From NCBI RefSeq assembly GCF_031312595.1, contig NZ_CP133592.1, forward strand, positions 1,798,001-1,862,000: 64,000 nucleotides of DNA. The letters run 5' to 3'. Shown here piece after piece: positions 54,176 through 62,226 of the stretch. The translations under genes were made by a program, and so were the position numbers. This DNA is from Methanolobus sediminis. Its GTDB lineage: Archaea > Halobacteriota > Methanosarcinia > Methanosarcinales > Methanosarcinaceae. Under the pieces are notes generated by a model. It did not search any database and was not told the DNA's origin. It was given only the letters and a program-made list of their open reading frames with translations. Position 1 is the first letter of the stretch, and each line of letters starts with the position of its first letter.

Positions 54176-54580
54176 TTATTCTTTTTTTAACTCAACAAAA
54201 GCTTCTGTGCTGTTGACAATAACCCTGTCACCATTTTTCAGAAACTCATAAGGGTCCTTCTCAAGCCTGTCAACAAGAGGTACTTCAGATATTATTGCAC
54301 CTACAGCTACGATAGGTTCTGATTCAAGGTTTATCATTGCAGCAGGGGCAACACCGTTCTTGAAAAGCTGGTAAATTACGTATGAACCAACGGTTGAACC
54401 TTTTCCATGAGGGAAAACAAGAACCTTTCCGGCAATAGACTGTCCGTAAAGCTCGTGTTGGGGTTCTACAATTTCTCCGGTCTCAGGGTCTACATTTCCA
54501 AGGAAAGATATCGCATCGTGTGTAAGAAGAACTTCACCTTCAGCAATGCCTCTGGATATTGTCCTGCATTTAATTTTCAT
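54176..54580 (-). CDS. Phosphomevalonate dehydratase small subunit (aconitase X swivel, DUF126)
   Basis: 134 residues from ATG at 54580, which overlaps the end of the large-subunit gene (GATGAAAATTAA). It is a DUF126 swivel domain: CRTISRGIAEGEVLLTHDAI, FPHGKGSTVGSYVIYQLFKN and a terminal GDRVIVNSTEAFVEL strand. With the adjacent large subunit it forms aconitase X-type phosphomevalonate dehydratase, which makes trans-anhydromevalonate phosphate in the archaeal mevalonate pathway shown in Aeropyrum pernix. Context with a UbiD-like decarboxylase makes this assignment strong. Confidence 0.9.
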   Translation of the reverse strand: MKIKCRTISRGIAEGEVLLTHDAISFLGNVDPETGEIVEPQHELYGQSIAGKVLVFPHGKGSTVGSYVIYQLFKNGVAPAAMINLESEPIVAVGAIISEVPLVDRLEKDPYEFLKNGDRVIVNSTEAFVELKKE

Positions 54581-55754
54581 CGACAACACCTGCCTCGTTT
54601 ATGCAGTCCTCAATGCTCGCATATTTTGCCGCTACCTTGCACATGCTTGGAACATAGGCAAGAGCCTTTCCTGAATTCACTGTCATGGAAGCGTACTTGT
54701 TCGTGGAGGGTGAAACCACCATGCAGGTGTCACATACGACCTTTGCACCGCTTTTCTCAATTCTCTGCACAAGATCAGGATTCCTTTCAGCAACTTCCCT
54801 TGCAGTGCATACCCACATCTCTTTTTGCAGTTTCTTCCCTTCAACCAGACCTGCGATCTCTTCCAGTTCCTCAACAGAACAGTGAGGGCATCCAACGGTG
54901 ATTATCTCGCTGGACTGTATGTCCTTATTAGTTTCATAGACCTCGTCTATCTGTGTTCTCTCAACAGGAATAATGTCATCAGGTCTTGTAAACTTGTTCC
55001 TGACAGCTTCAGGTGTGACACCTTCTATATGATAGAGTGCCACAGCCCCGGATGCTGCAAGTGCTGCACCAAGAGATTTCATCTCATTTTTTGAAGGCTC
55101 ATTCTTCATGTAGAATATTGGAACTCTGCTTCCAATAGTCTTACCAACAACGTAACCAAGAGCACCAAAGTCAGAGCCTGAAAGTTCGCAATCTACTTCC
55201 ACGGCTACCACAGGTTCTCTCATTTCGTCAAGGTGATATCCGTAGTTTGCAGTCTTACCAACAAGTGCAGCGGAGAGTGCAGAAGGACCTCCCTCTCGGT
55301 TTGTCCTTGCACCGATAACTGAATTAGCGTAAGATACGGCAGATGATTCACTCCATGCTATATGGTCGTCCAGTGTGACGTTGAATCCTTCAAGGTAATA
55401 TGGGGTGCATGTGCACTTTGTCTGGATGCCGAGTTTTGCGTAAGCCTCAATTATTTCCTGCTGCTTCTTTGCAAAAACAGGGTCAATACCCATTTCATCC
55501 CAGCGTACAATATCCATGCCGGCAGGGTTGAGAATTGATGGGATCTTCACTTTCCCTTCAAGGTCAGATATCCATTCAAGACCTGCATCTCCAATTGTCT
55601 TATAAGATACTCCGGCTATCTGTGCGCTCTTTACTGGAATAAGTTTGTCAGCACCGTAGATATCTCCCAGTGCTACAAGGATTTCGATGGCTTTCTGGAG
55701 GCTGCGACCGTATTCACCATCGAGTGTTTTTTCTTCTTCAGGTGTAAGATACAT
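54570..55754 (-). CDS. Phosphomevalonate dehydratase large subunit (aconitase X catalytic, DUF521)
   Basis: 394 residues of the AcnX catalytic family. It starts MYLTPEEEKTLDGEYGRSLQ and has IAGVSYKTIGDAGLEWISDL. Fe-S ligand candidates lie in TKCTCTPYYLEG (near 113), TVGCPHCSVEELEEI (near 295) and VVCDTCMVVSP (near 348). It dehydrates (R)-5-phosphomevalonate, with the small subunit encoded by the overlapping gene. The next gene upstream is the UbiD-like enzyme that decarboxylates the product. This branch leads to isopentenyl phosphate for archaeal lipids. Confidence 0.92.
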   Translation of the reverse strand: MYLTPEEEKTLDGEYGRSLQKAIEILVALGDIYGADKLIPVKSAQIAGVSYKTIGDAGLEWISDLEGKVKIPSILNPAGMDIVRWDEMGIDPVFAKKQQEIIEAYAKLGIQTKCTCTPYYLEGFNVTLDDHIAWSESSAVSYANSVIGARTNREGGPSALSAALVGKTANYGYHLDEMREPVVAVEVDCELSGSDFGALGYVVGKTIGSRVPIFYMKNEPSKNEMKSLGAALAASGAVALYHIEGVTPEAVRNKFTRPDDIIPVERTQIDEVYETNKDIQSSEIITVGCPHCSVEELEEIAGLVEGKKLQKEMWVCTAREVAERNPDLVQRIEKSGAKVVCDTCMVVSPSTNKYASMTVNSGKALAYVPSMCKVAAKYASIEDCINEAGVVDEN

Positions 55755-55785
55755 TCTTTTTCACCATGCTGTTATTTTCACTCTT

Positions 55786-57045
55786 TCACTCTGGCATTTT
55801 TGCACGTTCAAAGTTCTGTGCCTCTTTCAGAACCTTGGTTGCATCTATGCCCATTTTGGTTGTGGTTCCGTCAGGTGCACCACGTGGGTCAAGTGAACTT
55901 CCTCTCACGTTTGGTATTATCATAACGTCCATGTCACCTTTCACTCTGGTGGCAATGGCAAATTCAACATCATGTAGGTCAAAGATGTCAATGTCATCAT
56001 CAACTACAACCACATGCTTCAGGCTTGTGTGAGCTGCAAATGCTGCCATGATGGCGTTCTTTCCGTCACCCTCTGTCTGTTTCTCTATCTGAACCACTGC
56101 ATGCAGGTAGCAGCATCCGCCTTCGGTGAGCACTACGTTCTTGACGGTTGTGACCTCACTTACTGCGTTGAATATCCTTGGTTCGTATGGAACTCCCATC
56201 ATGAGCAGGTGTTCAGGGCCTGCAGGAAGGATTCCGTGATAGATCGGGTCTTTGCGATGTAGTATTCTTGTGATGTGTATGACAGGTTCCTTTCTCACAA
56301 GGTCATAGGTTCCTGTGATGTCCACGAATGGTCCTTCATCGACTCTCTCGACCGGGTCTATGTAACCTTCAAGAACTATCTCTGCATGAGGGACTTTGAT
56401 TCCGTTTGAGCATTCAAAGAGTTCCACAGGTCTGCCCCGAAGTGCAGCAGCGTAGTTGAATTCCTTGCCTGCAGGTACACGTGTGGTTGATGCGAAAGTA
56501 ACTGTAGGATCAGCACCAAGAACGATTGCAATAGGGAGTTTTTCTCCTTTGTCGGATGCTTTCTTGTGCATGACGTAGCTGTGTCTTGGAGCTACAAGAC
56601 GTGCTGCAAGTCTTGTTTTATCGACTACAAGGAGCCTGTGGATGGCTGCATTCATGACACCATCGTATTCAGTTACAACAACTCCTGCTGTAAGATATGG
56701 TCCTGCATCCTTCTCGAAGTGTGTCATTATGGGGAGTTTTGTGAGGTCAACTTCATCCTCGATGACTTCCATTGTTGGTGAGTCTTTTACAATAACGACC
56801 TCACCATCCGGTGATACCTCAGAGAGTTTCTTGATGATCTTATCCTTGTCCACACCGAACATTGTTGCAAGTTCATCCCTTGAACCGAGCACGTTCATGA
56901 TGGCCTTGTTGCCATCGATGTCATGGAATAGCACCGGTCCGGGTGTTTTCTTTGCAATACGCGGTGCATCAAACACCTTTGAAACAGGCTCTGTAATCTC
57001 AACAAGTTTCCCGTTCTTCCTGAGCTGGTCGATAAATTCCCTCAT
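55786..57045 (-). CDS. UbiD-family decarboxylase (trans-anhydromevalonate 5-phosphate decarboxylase)
   Basis: 419 residues of the UbiD family: MREFIDQLRKNGKLVEITEP, KTPGPVLFHDIDGNKAIMNV, AIHRLLVVDKTRLAARLVAP, FEKDAGPYLTAGVVVTEYDG and HAVVQIEKQTEGDGKNAIMA, with the prenylated-FMN-binding architecture of these enzymes. UbiD homologues next to aconitase X genes decarboxylate trans-anhydromevalonate phosphate to isopentenyl phosphate in the archaeal mevalonate pathway. A UbiX flavin prenyltransferase is needed but not in the window. It is 31 bases upstream of the large-subunit gene, forming an operon. Confidence 0.9.
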   Translation of the reverse strand: MREFIDQLRKNGKLVEITEPVSKVFDAPRIAKKTPGPVLFHDIDGNKAIMNVLGSRDELATMFGVDKDKIIKKLSEVSPDGEVVIVKDSPTMEVIEDEVDLTKLPIMTHFEKDAGPYLTAGVVVTEYDGVMNAAIHRLLVVDKTRLAARLVAPRHSYVMHKKASDKGEKLPIAIVLGADPTVTFASTTRVPAGKEFNYAAALRGRPVELFECSNGIKVPHAEIVLEGYIDPVERVDEGPFVDITGTYDLVRKEPVIHITRILHRKDPIYHGILPAGPEHLLMMGVPYEPRIFNAVSEVTTVKNVVLTEGGCCYLHAVVQIEKQTEGDGKNAIMAAFAAHTSLKHVVVVDDDIDIFDLHDVEFAIATRVKGDMDVMIIPNVRGSSLDPRGAPDGTTTKMGIDATKVLKEAQNFERAKMPE

Positions 57046-57207
57046 GGTATCATCCGTGTAAAAGTTGTAAGTAATATATTAGTGAGTTATCTCATTTTGG
57101 ACTAGCATATGAGCCAATTATATTTGAATGCATATACTAAAAGAGGATTGTGTGGATTTGCTGATTTGAAATTTATGTGATTAGGCGCGTTATTGTAAGC
57201 CTTATAT

Positions 57208-57753
57208 TTATTTGGTAACTTCATGTGAATTGTTTTTTTTAGTTTTTACCCACTTTATAGACTCTACAATCTCTTTTCTTATCAAACACCATTCTCCTTC
57301 AGTATTTATGTAATAAAAAAAGTCTTTGTCATCATCATATATCTCTCTGGCTTGAATCATCCTATCATTTTTTGTTGTTATTTTAATGTGATTTGTCCAA
57401 GCAGACTGTTTTTCATTCATAAAGTATCCAGCTATCATAGATATGGCAACTGCTGCCCACATGAATGTCATGACTACAGTAATTAATGATATGTAATTTG
57501 GTATAGCAATTTTAAGTGTTAAACCTAAAACAAGGAACATTATTATTAAAAAATAAGCAATTATGGAGGCAAAAATTATTCCCCATGCCATATGATTTAA
57601 AGAACGAATTAAACTTGTTTTATTTTCAGAAGGTGAGTATGCTTTTAAATGGTATGTAAAATCAAATGAACTTTTACATAAGTATCCTATCAAAGCTAAA
57701 ACCAAAAATATGCCAGTTATTGAAAAATCAAGGTTAGTAAATTCTAAACTCAT
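57208..57753 (-). CDS. AT-rich membrane protein, unknown
   Basis: 181 residues with four membrane helices (FSITGIFLVLALIGYLCKSS; AWGIIFASIIAYFLIIMFLV; YISLITVVMTFMWAAVAISM among them) and a hydrophilic C-terminal domain of about 70 residues (MIQAREIYDDDKDFFYYINT; EGEWCLIRKEIVESIKWVK). No family is recognised. The gene and its flanks are visibly more AT-rich than neighbours and use many Lys/Asn/Ile codons, which suggests recent acquisition. It is isolated between two operons, with AT-rich gaps on both sides. Confidence 0.7.
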   Translation of the reverse strand: MSLEFTNLDFSITGIFLVLALIGYLCKSSFDFTYHLKAYSPSENKTSLIRSLNHMAWGIIFASIIAYFLIIMFLVLGLTLKIAIPNYISLITVVMTFMWAAVAISMIAGYFMNEKQSAWTNHIKITTKNDRMIQAREIYDDDKDFFYYINTEGEWCLIRKEIVESIKWVKTKKNNSHEVTK

Positions 57754-57873
57754 TAGATGATATATTATCTTTCAAAATCTATTAGTAATTATCTAATATT
57801 TGATTTGTCCATTCTGTATTTTTTCGATATTTAGATAGTAACAATTGAATAATCTGTTTGAAATGGTTCTCTC

Positions 57874-58674
57874 TCAGCACCAGGCATGATAATATCCCTT
57901 ATCCTTACCAACCTCAACCGGAATGCCAAATAACTCCGTCAGTTTCTCGGCAGTAAGAATATCCTCAATATCTCCATCTGCAAAGATCCTGCCGTCTTTC
58001 AGAAGAACGGCACGGTTGATTTCAGGGACAATATCCTCAAGGTCGTGGGTTACAAGGATTATGCTCTTTCCGGCAGAGGCAATCTTGCTCACAGTTTCCC
58101 TGAACACATGTTTGCTTTTCAGGTCAAGGCTGTTTGTCGGTTCGTCCAGGACAAGTATCATGGGGTCGTGGACAAGTGCTCTTCCGATGAGAACTCTTCT
58201 TGCTTCACCGGTTGAAAGGTGTGATATGTTCTTGCTGGCAAGATGTCTTATCTCAAGGAAGTCAATGATATCTGCTGTTCTTTTCAGCATGTAAGGTTCG
58301 ATCTTCATGTTAGGATAGATACCAATGCTGCTGAAAAAACCGGAAAGCACCACTTCTACAACTGAGATATCCCTTGTATAGTCAAGTTGAAGGTCACCTG
58401 ATACGATTCCCATGAGATTTTTCAGGTCAGAGATTACCCACCTGTCCTTCTCCATGATCCTGAAAACCATGCCTTCAGTGTCTGCAATTGGGCGATAGTC
58501 TCCTATAATTGTTTTGATGATAGATGACTTGCCGGAACCATTCGGTCCGATGATAGCTATATTCTCGCCTTTTCTCATGTTGAAATTCATTGAGTCAAGA
58601 ATTATCCTGTCGTTTTTGCGAACTATGATATTTTCCATTTCAATAAGTGTTTCAGGGATATTTTTTTCAGGCAT
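57874..58674 (-). CDS. Orphan ABC ATPase, ModF/YlmA-like
   Basis: 266 residues. Walker A GPNGSGKSSIIKTI near residue 42, signature LSTGEARRVLIGRAL, Walker B ILVLDEPTNSLDLKSK and H-loop LVTHDLEDIVPEI. The order and the LSTGEARR signature match the COG1119 group (ModF/YlmA), ATPases without an adjacent permease whose transport role is unproven. No membrane partner is encoded next to it, so a regulatory or repair role is possible. Confidence 0.85.
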   Translation of the reverse strand: MPEKNIPETLIEMENIIVRKNDRIILDSMNFNMRKGENIAIIGPNGSGKSSIIKTIIGDYRPIADTEGMVFRIMEKDRWVISDLKNLMGIVSGDLQLDYTRDISVVEVVLSGFFSSIGIYPNMKIEPYMLKRTADIIDFLEIRHLASKNISHLSTGEARRVLIGRALVHDPMILVLDEPTNSLDLKSKHVFRETVSKIASAGKSIILVTHDLEDIVPEINRAVLLKDGRIFADGDIEDILTAEKLTELFGIPVEVGKDKGYYHAWC

Positions 58675-58805
58675 TTGAGCAACTTCCGGTATTGTGAAAA
58701 TCCAGGGATAATCGCTTCCTCTTAATGAACTAACACTAATAATCTTTTTGAGTATAGAGATCGAATCTTTTCCATGGACTTGATTTTCAGCAACCGGAAA
58801 GTGTT

Positions 58806-59621
58806 TTATCCGATCTTAAAGCCTCTCATTGAAATAGATGCATGCTGGAAGCCTTCATGTGTAAACTCAAGAGTTTCGCCTTCTTCCTGTAATGCGATTG
58901 CATAGATCATCGGCAAGTAGTGATCCAGTGTGGGAACACCCAGTTTGGCAACTTCACCCATGTTCAGGTATTCAATGAGATCTATGTGGTTACCGGATAG
59001 AAGATTTTCCTTGACCTTCTCGTCCAATTCAACGGCCCAGTCATAGGGTTCTGCATCTACATTCTGGAAATCAATAAGACCCAGATTATGGACGATGTTA
59101 CCGCTGCCAATAATAAGCACACCTTGATTCCGAAGTTCTTTGAGTTCTGATGCAAGGTCATAGTGATATTGCATCATTTTAGGGTGCCATTCATTGAAAG
59201 AGTAATCAATACTCATCTCAAATACTGGAATATCAGCTTCAGGATACATATGTTTGAGAACAGCCCAAGACGCATGGTCCAGTCCCCACTGGTTGCTGCA
59301 CTCAACAGGCACTTTTCTTACGGTTTTGCATGCAAGTTCAGCTTCTGATGGAGCTCCGGGAGCTGGATAATCAAGTTCATATAATCTCCGTGGAAAACCA
59401 TAGAAATCATAGATCGTCTTTGGCTTTTCATTGCAGGTAACAAAAGTCCCGTCGGTCATCCAGTGAGCCGATATTACCATAATAGCTTCAGGTCTTGGAA
59501 GTTCTTTGCCTAGTTTCACAAGGCTCCGGGTGTAACTATTGTCAAGGATGATGTTCATTGGAGAACCATGTCCAATAAAAAGTACAGGCATTTTCTCCGT
59601 TTCAGGTAATTTTCCACTCAT
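58806..59621 (-). CDS. DODA-type extradiol dioxygenase family protein
   Basis: 271 residues of the LigB/DODA (YgiD) family. The likely metal His are in VLFIGHGSPMNII (near residue 18), AIMVISAHWMTDG (near 52), IIGSGNIVHNLG (near 175) and THEGFQHASISMRG at the end. Family members act on DOPA or related catechols with oxygen, but many archaeal homologues have unknown, possibly oxygen-independent roles; in a strict anaerobe the reaction is uncertain. GGAG precedes the ATG. It lies upstream of the cupredoxin on the opposite side of a short gap, same strand. Confidence 0.85.
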   Translation of the reverse strand: MSGKLPETEKMPVLFIGHGSPMNIILDNSYTRSLVKLGKELPRPEAIMVISAHWMTDGTFVTCNEKPKTIYDFYGFPRRLYELDYPAPGAPSEAELACKTVRKVPVECSNQWGLDHASWAVLKHMYPEADIPVFEMSIDYSFNEWHPKMMQYHYDLASELKELRNQGVLIIGSGNIVHNLGLIDFQNVDAEPYDWAVELDEKVKENLLSGNHIDLIEYLNMGEVAKLGVPTLDHYLPMIYAIALQEEGETLEFTHEGFQHASISMRGFKIG

Positions 59622-59690
59622 TTCGTACTCCTTGTATGAGCTTGGTGGCTATCTTGTATATACCAGCTTATACAAACCTTATCTGTTGCT

Positions 59691-60086
59691 TTACTGCACT
59701 ATGACTTCCCCTGTCATTGAAGGGTGGATCGAGCATTTGTAGTCGTAGGTTCCGTTCTCGGTAAAGGTATGACTGAACGAATCGCCATTTTGGAGTGCAT
59801 CGGATGCGAAATCTGCTCCTTCTACTGTGTGAGGTACCGAATCAAAGTTTGTCCACTTTACCATATCACCCGGTGAGATAGTGACTGATTGCGGATTGAA
59901 AGCGAAGTTCTGGATGGATACTTCCACAGTCATACTTTCTGAGGTCATGGCAGGTGTCTCATTAGCCGGACTTATCGTAGTTTCATTGGCCAAATCTGCA
60001 GGCTGTTCTGTGTTGTCGTAACTGGTACATCCCATTGCCAGAGATGCAGCGACCAGAAGTATGAATATAATCAGTTTTCTTTTCAT
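59691..60086 (-). CDS. Plastocyanin-like cupredoxin lipoprotein
   Basis: 131 residues from ATG at 60086 (MKRKLIIFILLVAASLAMGC), with a lipobox Cys at residue 20 and a Thr/Glu/Pro linker; codons further upstream (from 60140) precede the GGGG ribosome site and are excluded. The cupredoxin domain has copper ligands in DSVPHTVEG (His) and YDYKCSIHPSMTGEV (Cys, His, Met). It is a surface-anchored blue-copper-type protein for electron transfer or copper binding. This is an uncommon gene for a strict methanogen. Confidence 0.9.
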   Translation of the reverse strand: MKRKLIIFILLVAASLAMGCTSYDNTEQPADLANETTISPANETPAMTSESMTVEVSIQNFAFNPQSVTISPGDMVKWTNFDSVPHTVEGADFASDALQNGDSFSHTFTENGTYDYKCSIHPSMTGEVIVQ

Positions 60087-60140
60087 ATTAACCCCATTTC
60101 CATTTAGGGTCTCACCTTGATATAATTTTTCACAAAGCAT

Positions 60141-60633
60141 TCTACTTTAATTATTTTCAGGGAGACTATCAAATCCATCTGGAGCAGTAATCAAATAGAA
60201 CTCCTGGTCCAACTGTTTTATCTGTTCTTTTTATTATGTGAGGTCAGTTTCTGAAAATAGGGAGTCATGATGGATTCATGTTCAATTGAGGATCGTGTTT
60301 TCTTTATTGCTACAACCTGTAATTGTCATAGAATTATGAATTTGCTTGAGTTGCAGTAAAGCATTTTTTTCAATCAGTCAAATTGATTGGAATCTTTCTA
60401 AATTGATAGCATCGGTTATTTATACCATAGGTGCCTACTAAAAGCTAGTTCGATTGCTCAACGATTTATAAAGGGTTACTCTATTTTTGCGTGCTTCTTT
60501 TAACAATTGCTGACAGTAAGAAGTAGCCGTATCGGAATGAGCGATTTGGTTTTAACAGATAGCCTGTTCATACAATAATTCTCAGTCTCGGTTCTGCTGT
60601 GCGAACTATGTACAAATTAAGGAGAAATATAAA
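60141..60633 (+). promoter_or_regulatory. Long gene-free region and leader of the CxxC zinc-finger gene
   Basis: About 490 bases. The left half (60141-60440) shows no gene; it contains CAATCA/TGATTG inverted repeats near 60381-60398 next to a T-run. A TATA-like GATTTATAAAG near 60462-60472 predicts a transcript start near 60495 and a leader of about 140 bases before the ATG at 60634, ending in AAGGAG. Long structured leaders are typical of cold-shock-type genes, which would fit the RGG-rich product, but no specific motif is recognised. Confidence 0.4.
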
Positions 60634-60831
60634 ATGGCATTCAATAACAGAGGCGGAAACAGTAGAGGCGGCAGTGGCGGATTTAGATCAAACAACGGTC
60701 CAAGAGAAATGCACAAGGCAATATGCTCTGACTGCAAACAGGAGACTGAAGTTCCTTTCAAGCCATCCGGTGACAGACCTGTATACTGCAGGGAATGTTT
60801 CCAGAACCACAGACCACCTAAAAGATACTAA
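60634..60831 (+). CDS. CxxC-x17-CxxC zinc-binding protein with RGG-type N-terminus
   Basis: 65 residues. The N-terminus is Gly/Arg/Asn-rich (NNRGGNSRGGSGGFRSNNG), like an RGG-box RNA-binding tail. The C-terminal part is a zinc finger, CSDC then exactly 17 residues then CREC, ending in RPPKRY. The CxxC-x17-CxxC family is known from Methanosarcinales and bacteria and is of unknown function. AAGGAG precedes the ATG. It is likely to bind nucleic acid; a cold-responsive role is a guess from the long leader and composition. Confidence 0.85.
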   Translation: MAFNNRGGNSRGGSGGFRSNNGPREMHKAICSDCKQETEVPFKPSGDRPVYCRECFQNHRPPKRY

Positions 60832-60975
60832 TTATTCTGTATAATTCAGTATATTCCAGACAGATACCTATGTTGTTATCGATCTGATACGATTTGTATC
60901 TGTCAACACAACTTTTTTTGATCCTTGTTTTTATACGATCACTTTCCGTAAGCAAAGCTAGGGAGGAATGTATGT

Positions 60976-61164
60976 ATGAAGTTAGAAAAGGTCCTATGTC
61001 CCGGATGTGGTTCTCATATTCTTGCAGGCGTGCCGCTGGGACAAATCATTGTATGTGTTTCAGTTACTTCCGGTAAACCGGGTGATTTTGGAGCAGCATA
61101 TAAATCCAGTTCAAGGTGTACGAGCTGCAATAAGATGTTTGCATGCTATACTAAGAACGAATGA
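60976..61164 (+). CDS. Small zinc-ribbon protein
   Basis: 62 residues from ATG at 60976, eight bases after GGGAGGA (60961-60967). Two Cys pairs, CPGCG at residue 8 and CTSCN near 48, frame a hydrophobic core (LAGVPLGQIIVCVSVTSGKP), giving a one-domain zinc ribbon. It is 145 bases downstream of the other zinc-finger gene but has its own AT-rich upstream region. It resembles transcription- or translation-associated zinc ribbons, with no precise assignment. Confidence 0.7.
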   Translation: MKLEKVLCPGCGSHILAGVPLGQIIVCVSVTSGKPGDFGAAYKSSSRCTSCNKMFACYTKNE

Positions 61165-61197
61165 TCACGGATGAAAATAAGACTAAATCATTTTAAG

Positions 61198-61401
61198 TTA
61201 TTCACCGGAATAAATCTCTTTTACTCTTCCAACACTACCATCTTCCAGCTGGACTTTTATTCCGTGTGGATGAGATGAGGAATTTGTCAGGATCCTTTTG
61301 ACAACACCTCTGGTTATCTTACCAGTTTTCTGATCATGTTTGAGAACGATTCCAACACCAAGTCCTATTTTGATGTTCTTTCGTGTACTTCCGGGATTCA
61401 T
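61198..61401 (-). CDS. YwbE-family protein (DUF2196)
   Basis: 67 residues: NIKIGLGVGIVLKHDQKTGK, ITRGVVKRILTNSSSHPHGI, KVQLEDGSVGRVKEIY. This is the full YwbE fold, a small beta-barrel often annotated as DUF2196, with the conserved SHPHGIKV segment. The family is widespread and of unknown function, possibly RNA-related. It converges on the zinc-ribbon gene. Confidence 0.9.
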   Translation of the reverse strand: MNPGSTRKNIKIGLGVGIVLKHDQKTGKITRGVVKRILTNSSSHPHGIKVQLEDGSVGRVKEIYSGE

Positions 61402-61482
61402 GGTGGCAGGAGAGTTTGAGATTATATAAGATTGTTTACCAAAGAAAATTCAGAATGTGTCCATTCCAGCTACGAATGCCTT

Positions 61483-61797
61483 TTATATTGGTATTATTTC
61501 ATTCAATATATCTTTTCCAACCTTTTGCTTCAGGACAGGTTTGAGCACAAGACCAACTTTAATTCCTAATGTGTCAGAAAGATAATCCTCAAGTTCAATA
61601 AAGCCAAGTAATCCCGGCATTTCAGTATACTCTACAAGCAATTCAAGGTCACTTTTTTTGTCTTGTTCATTTTTGACATAAGGCCTAAATACTGCAAGAG
61701 ATCTAACGTCGAATCTTTTTTCCAGTTCCGGCAGCAACTTGTGAAGTTGTTCTATGTACATATCAATTTCAATATTACTTGTATTTACCATAAGCAT
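61483..61797 (-). CDS. Nucleotidyltransferase-like (MNT) protein with degenerate active site
   Basis: 104 residues from ATG at 61797 (an ATG at 61791 is possible). The fold matches minimal nucleotidyltransferases (MNT/MntA antitoxin type): ELEKRFDVRSLAVFRPYVKN, then KKSDLELLVEY, then LEDYLSDTLGIKVGLVLKPV. The nucleotide-binding GSxxRG motif is replaced by AVFRPY, while the acidic SDLELLVE pair is partly kept, so activity is doubtful. No HEPN toxin partner is adjacent. It overlaps the end of the DUF3795 gene by about 20 bases. Confidence 0.7.
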   Translation of the reverse strand: MLMVNTSNIEIDMYIEQLHKLLPELEKRFDVRSLAVFRPYVKNEQDKKSDLELLVEYTEMPGLLGFIELEDYLSDTLGIKVGLVLKPVLKQKVGKDILNEIIPI

Positions 61798-62140
61798 TCG
61801 TCCAGTTATTCGCAATCTTCAAAAACTCCTCATATCCGTTTTCCCTGATAAACTCTATTGCCTGCCGATATTTTCCATATTTGTACCCGTTTTTACCGTA
61901 GAACTCATTAATCACAGAACAGTTTTCAATTTCAGGACAATCGGCACAGCTATCGTAACCTTTGCCGATACAACAGACTTTTATTTTGCATCTGGCTTTG
62001 TTAAGGTCTCTTTCACCGGTGTCATAACCTATTTTGCATCCCTTGCAGGTTCCGGTGTTGAATGGTTTACAGGTTTTGCAGTAGGCACCGCAACAGCCAA
62101 TCTCTTTAACAGACATGTTTTCTGAATCAATCTTTGACAT
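61775..62140 (-). CDS. DUF3795-type Cys-rich protein
   Basis: 121 residues (an internal ATG at 62116 may also be used). It has the DUF3795 layout: CCGAYCKTCKPFNTGTCKGC near residue 17, CKIKVCCIGKGYDSCADCPE and a C-terminal helix region YRQAIEFIRENGYEEFL. At least ten Cys suggest binding of Zn or an Fe-S cluster. The function of the family is unknown. Translation is probably coupled to the MNT-like gene, which overlaps its end. Confidence 0.85.
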   Translation of the reverse strand: MSKIDSENMSVKEIGCCGAYCKTCKPFNTGTCKGCKIGYDTGERDLNKARCKIKVCCIGKGYDSCADCPEIENCSVINEFYGKNGYKYGKYRQAIEFIRENGYEEFLKIANNWTNAYGKYK

Positions 62141-62178
62141 TTGATTTTCAAGTTTGTTCTGGTTTTATGTTTTCCAAT

Positions 62179-62202
62179 ATTAAATTAAATTAAATTAAAT
62201 TA
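62179..62202. repeat. AAATT pentanucleotide repeat
   Basis: Almost five tandem copies of the 5-bp unit TAAAT, 24 bases long, located about 40 bases upstream of the DUF3795 start and downstream of the HExxH gene on the same strand. It lies where a promoter would be expected, so copy-number change could alter spacing or TATA-like sequence. Confidence 0.85.
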
Positions 62203-62226
62203 CTGATAAGCTCAAAAAGAATATGT

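Noticed and set aside
60599-60844. 81-codon frame overlapping the CxxC-x17-CxxC gene
   Set aside because: Different frame of the same sequence; the zinc-finger frame has the ribosome site and clear Cys spacing.
61483-62140. MNT/HEPN toxin-antitoxin module
   Set aside because: No HEPN protein is present; the partner is a DUF3795 Cys-rich protein and the MNT active site is degenerate.
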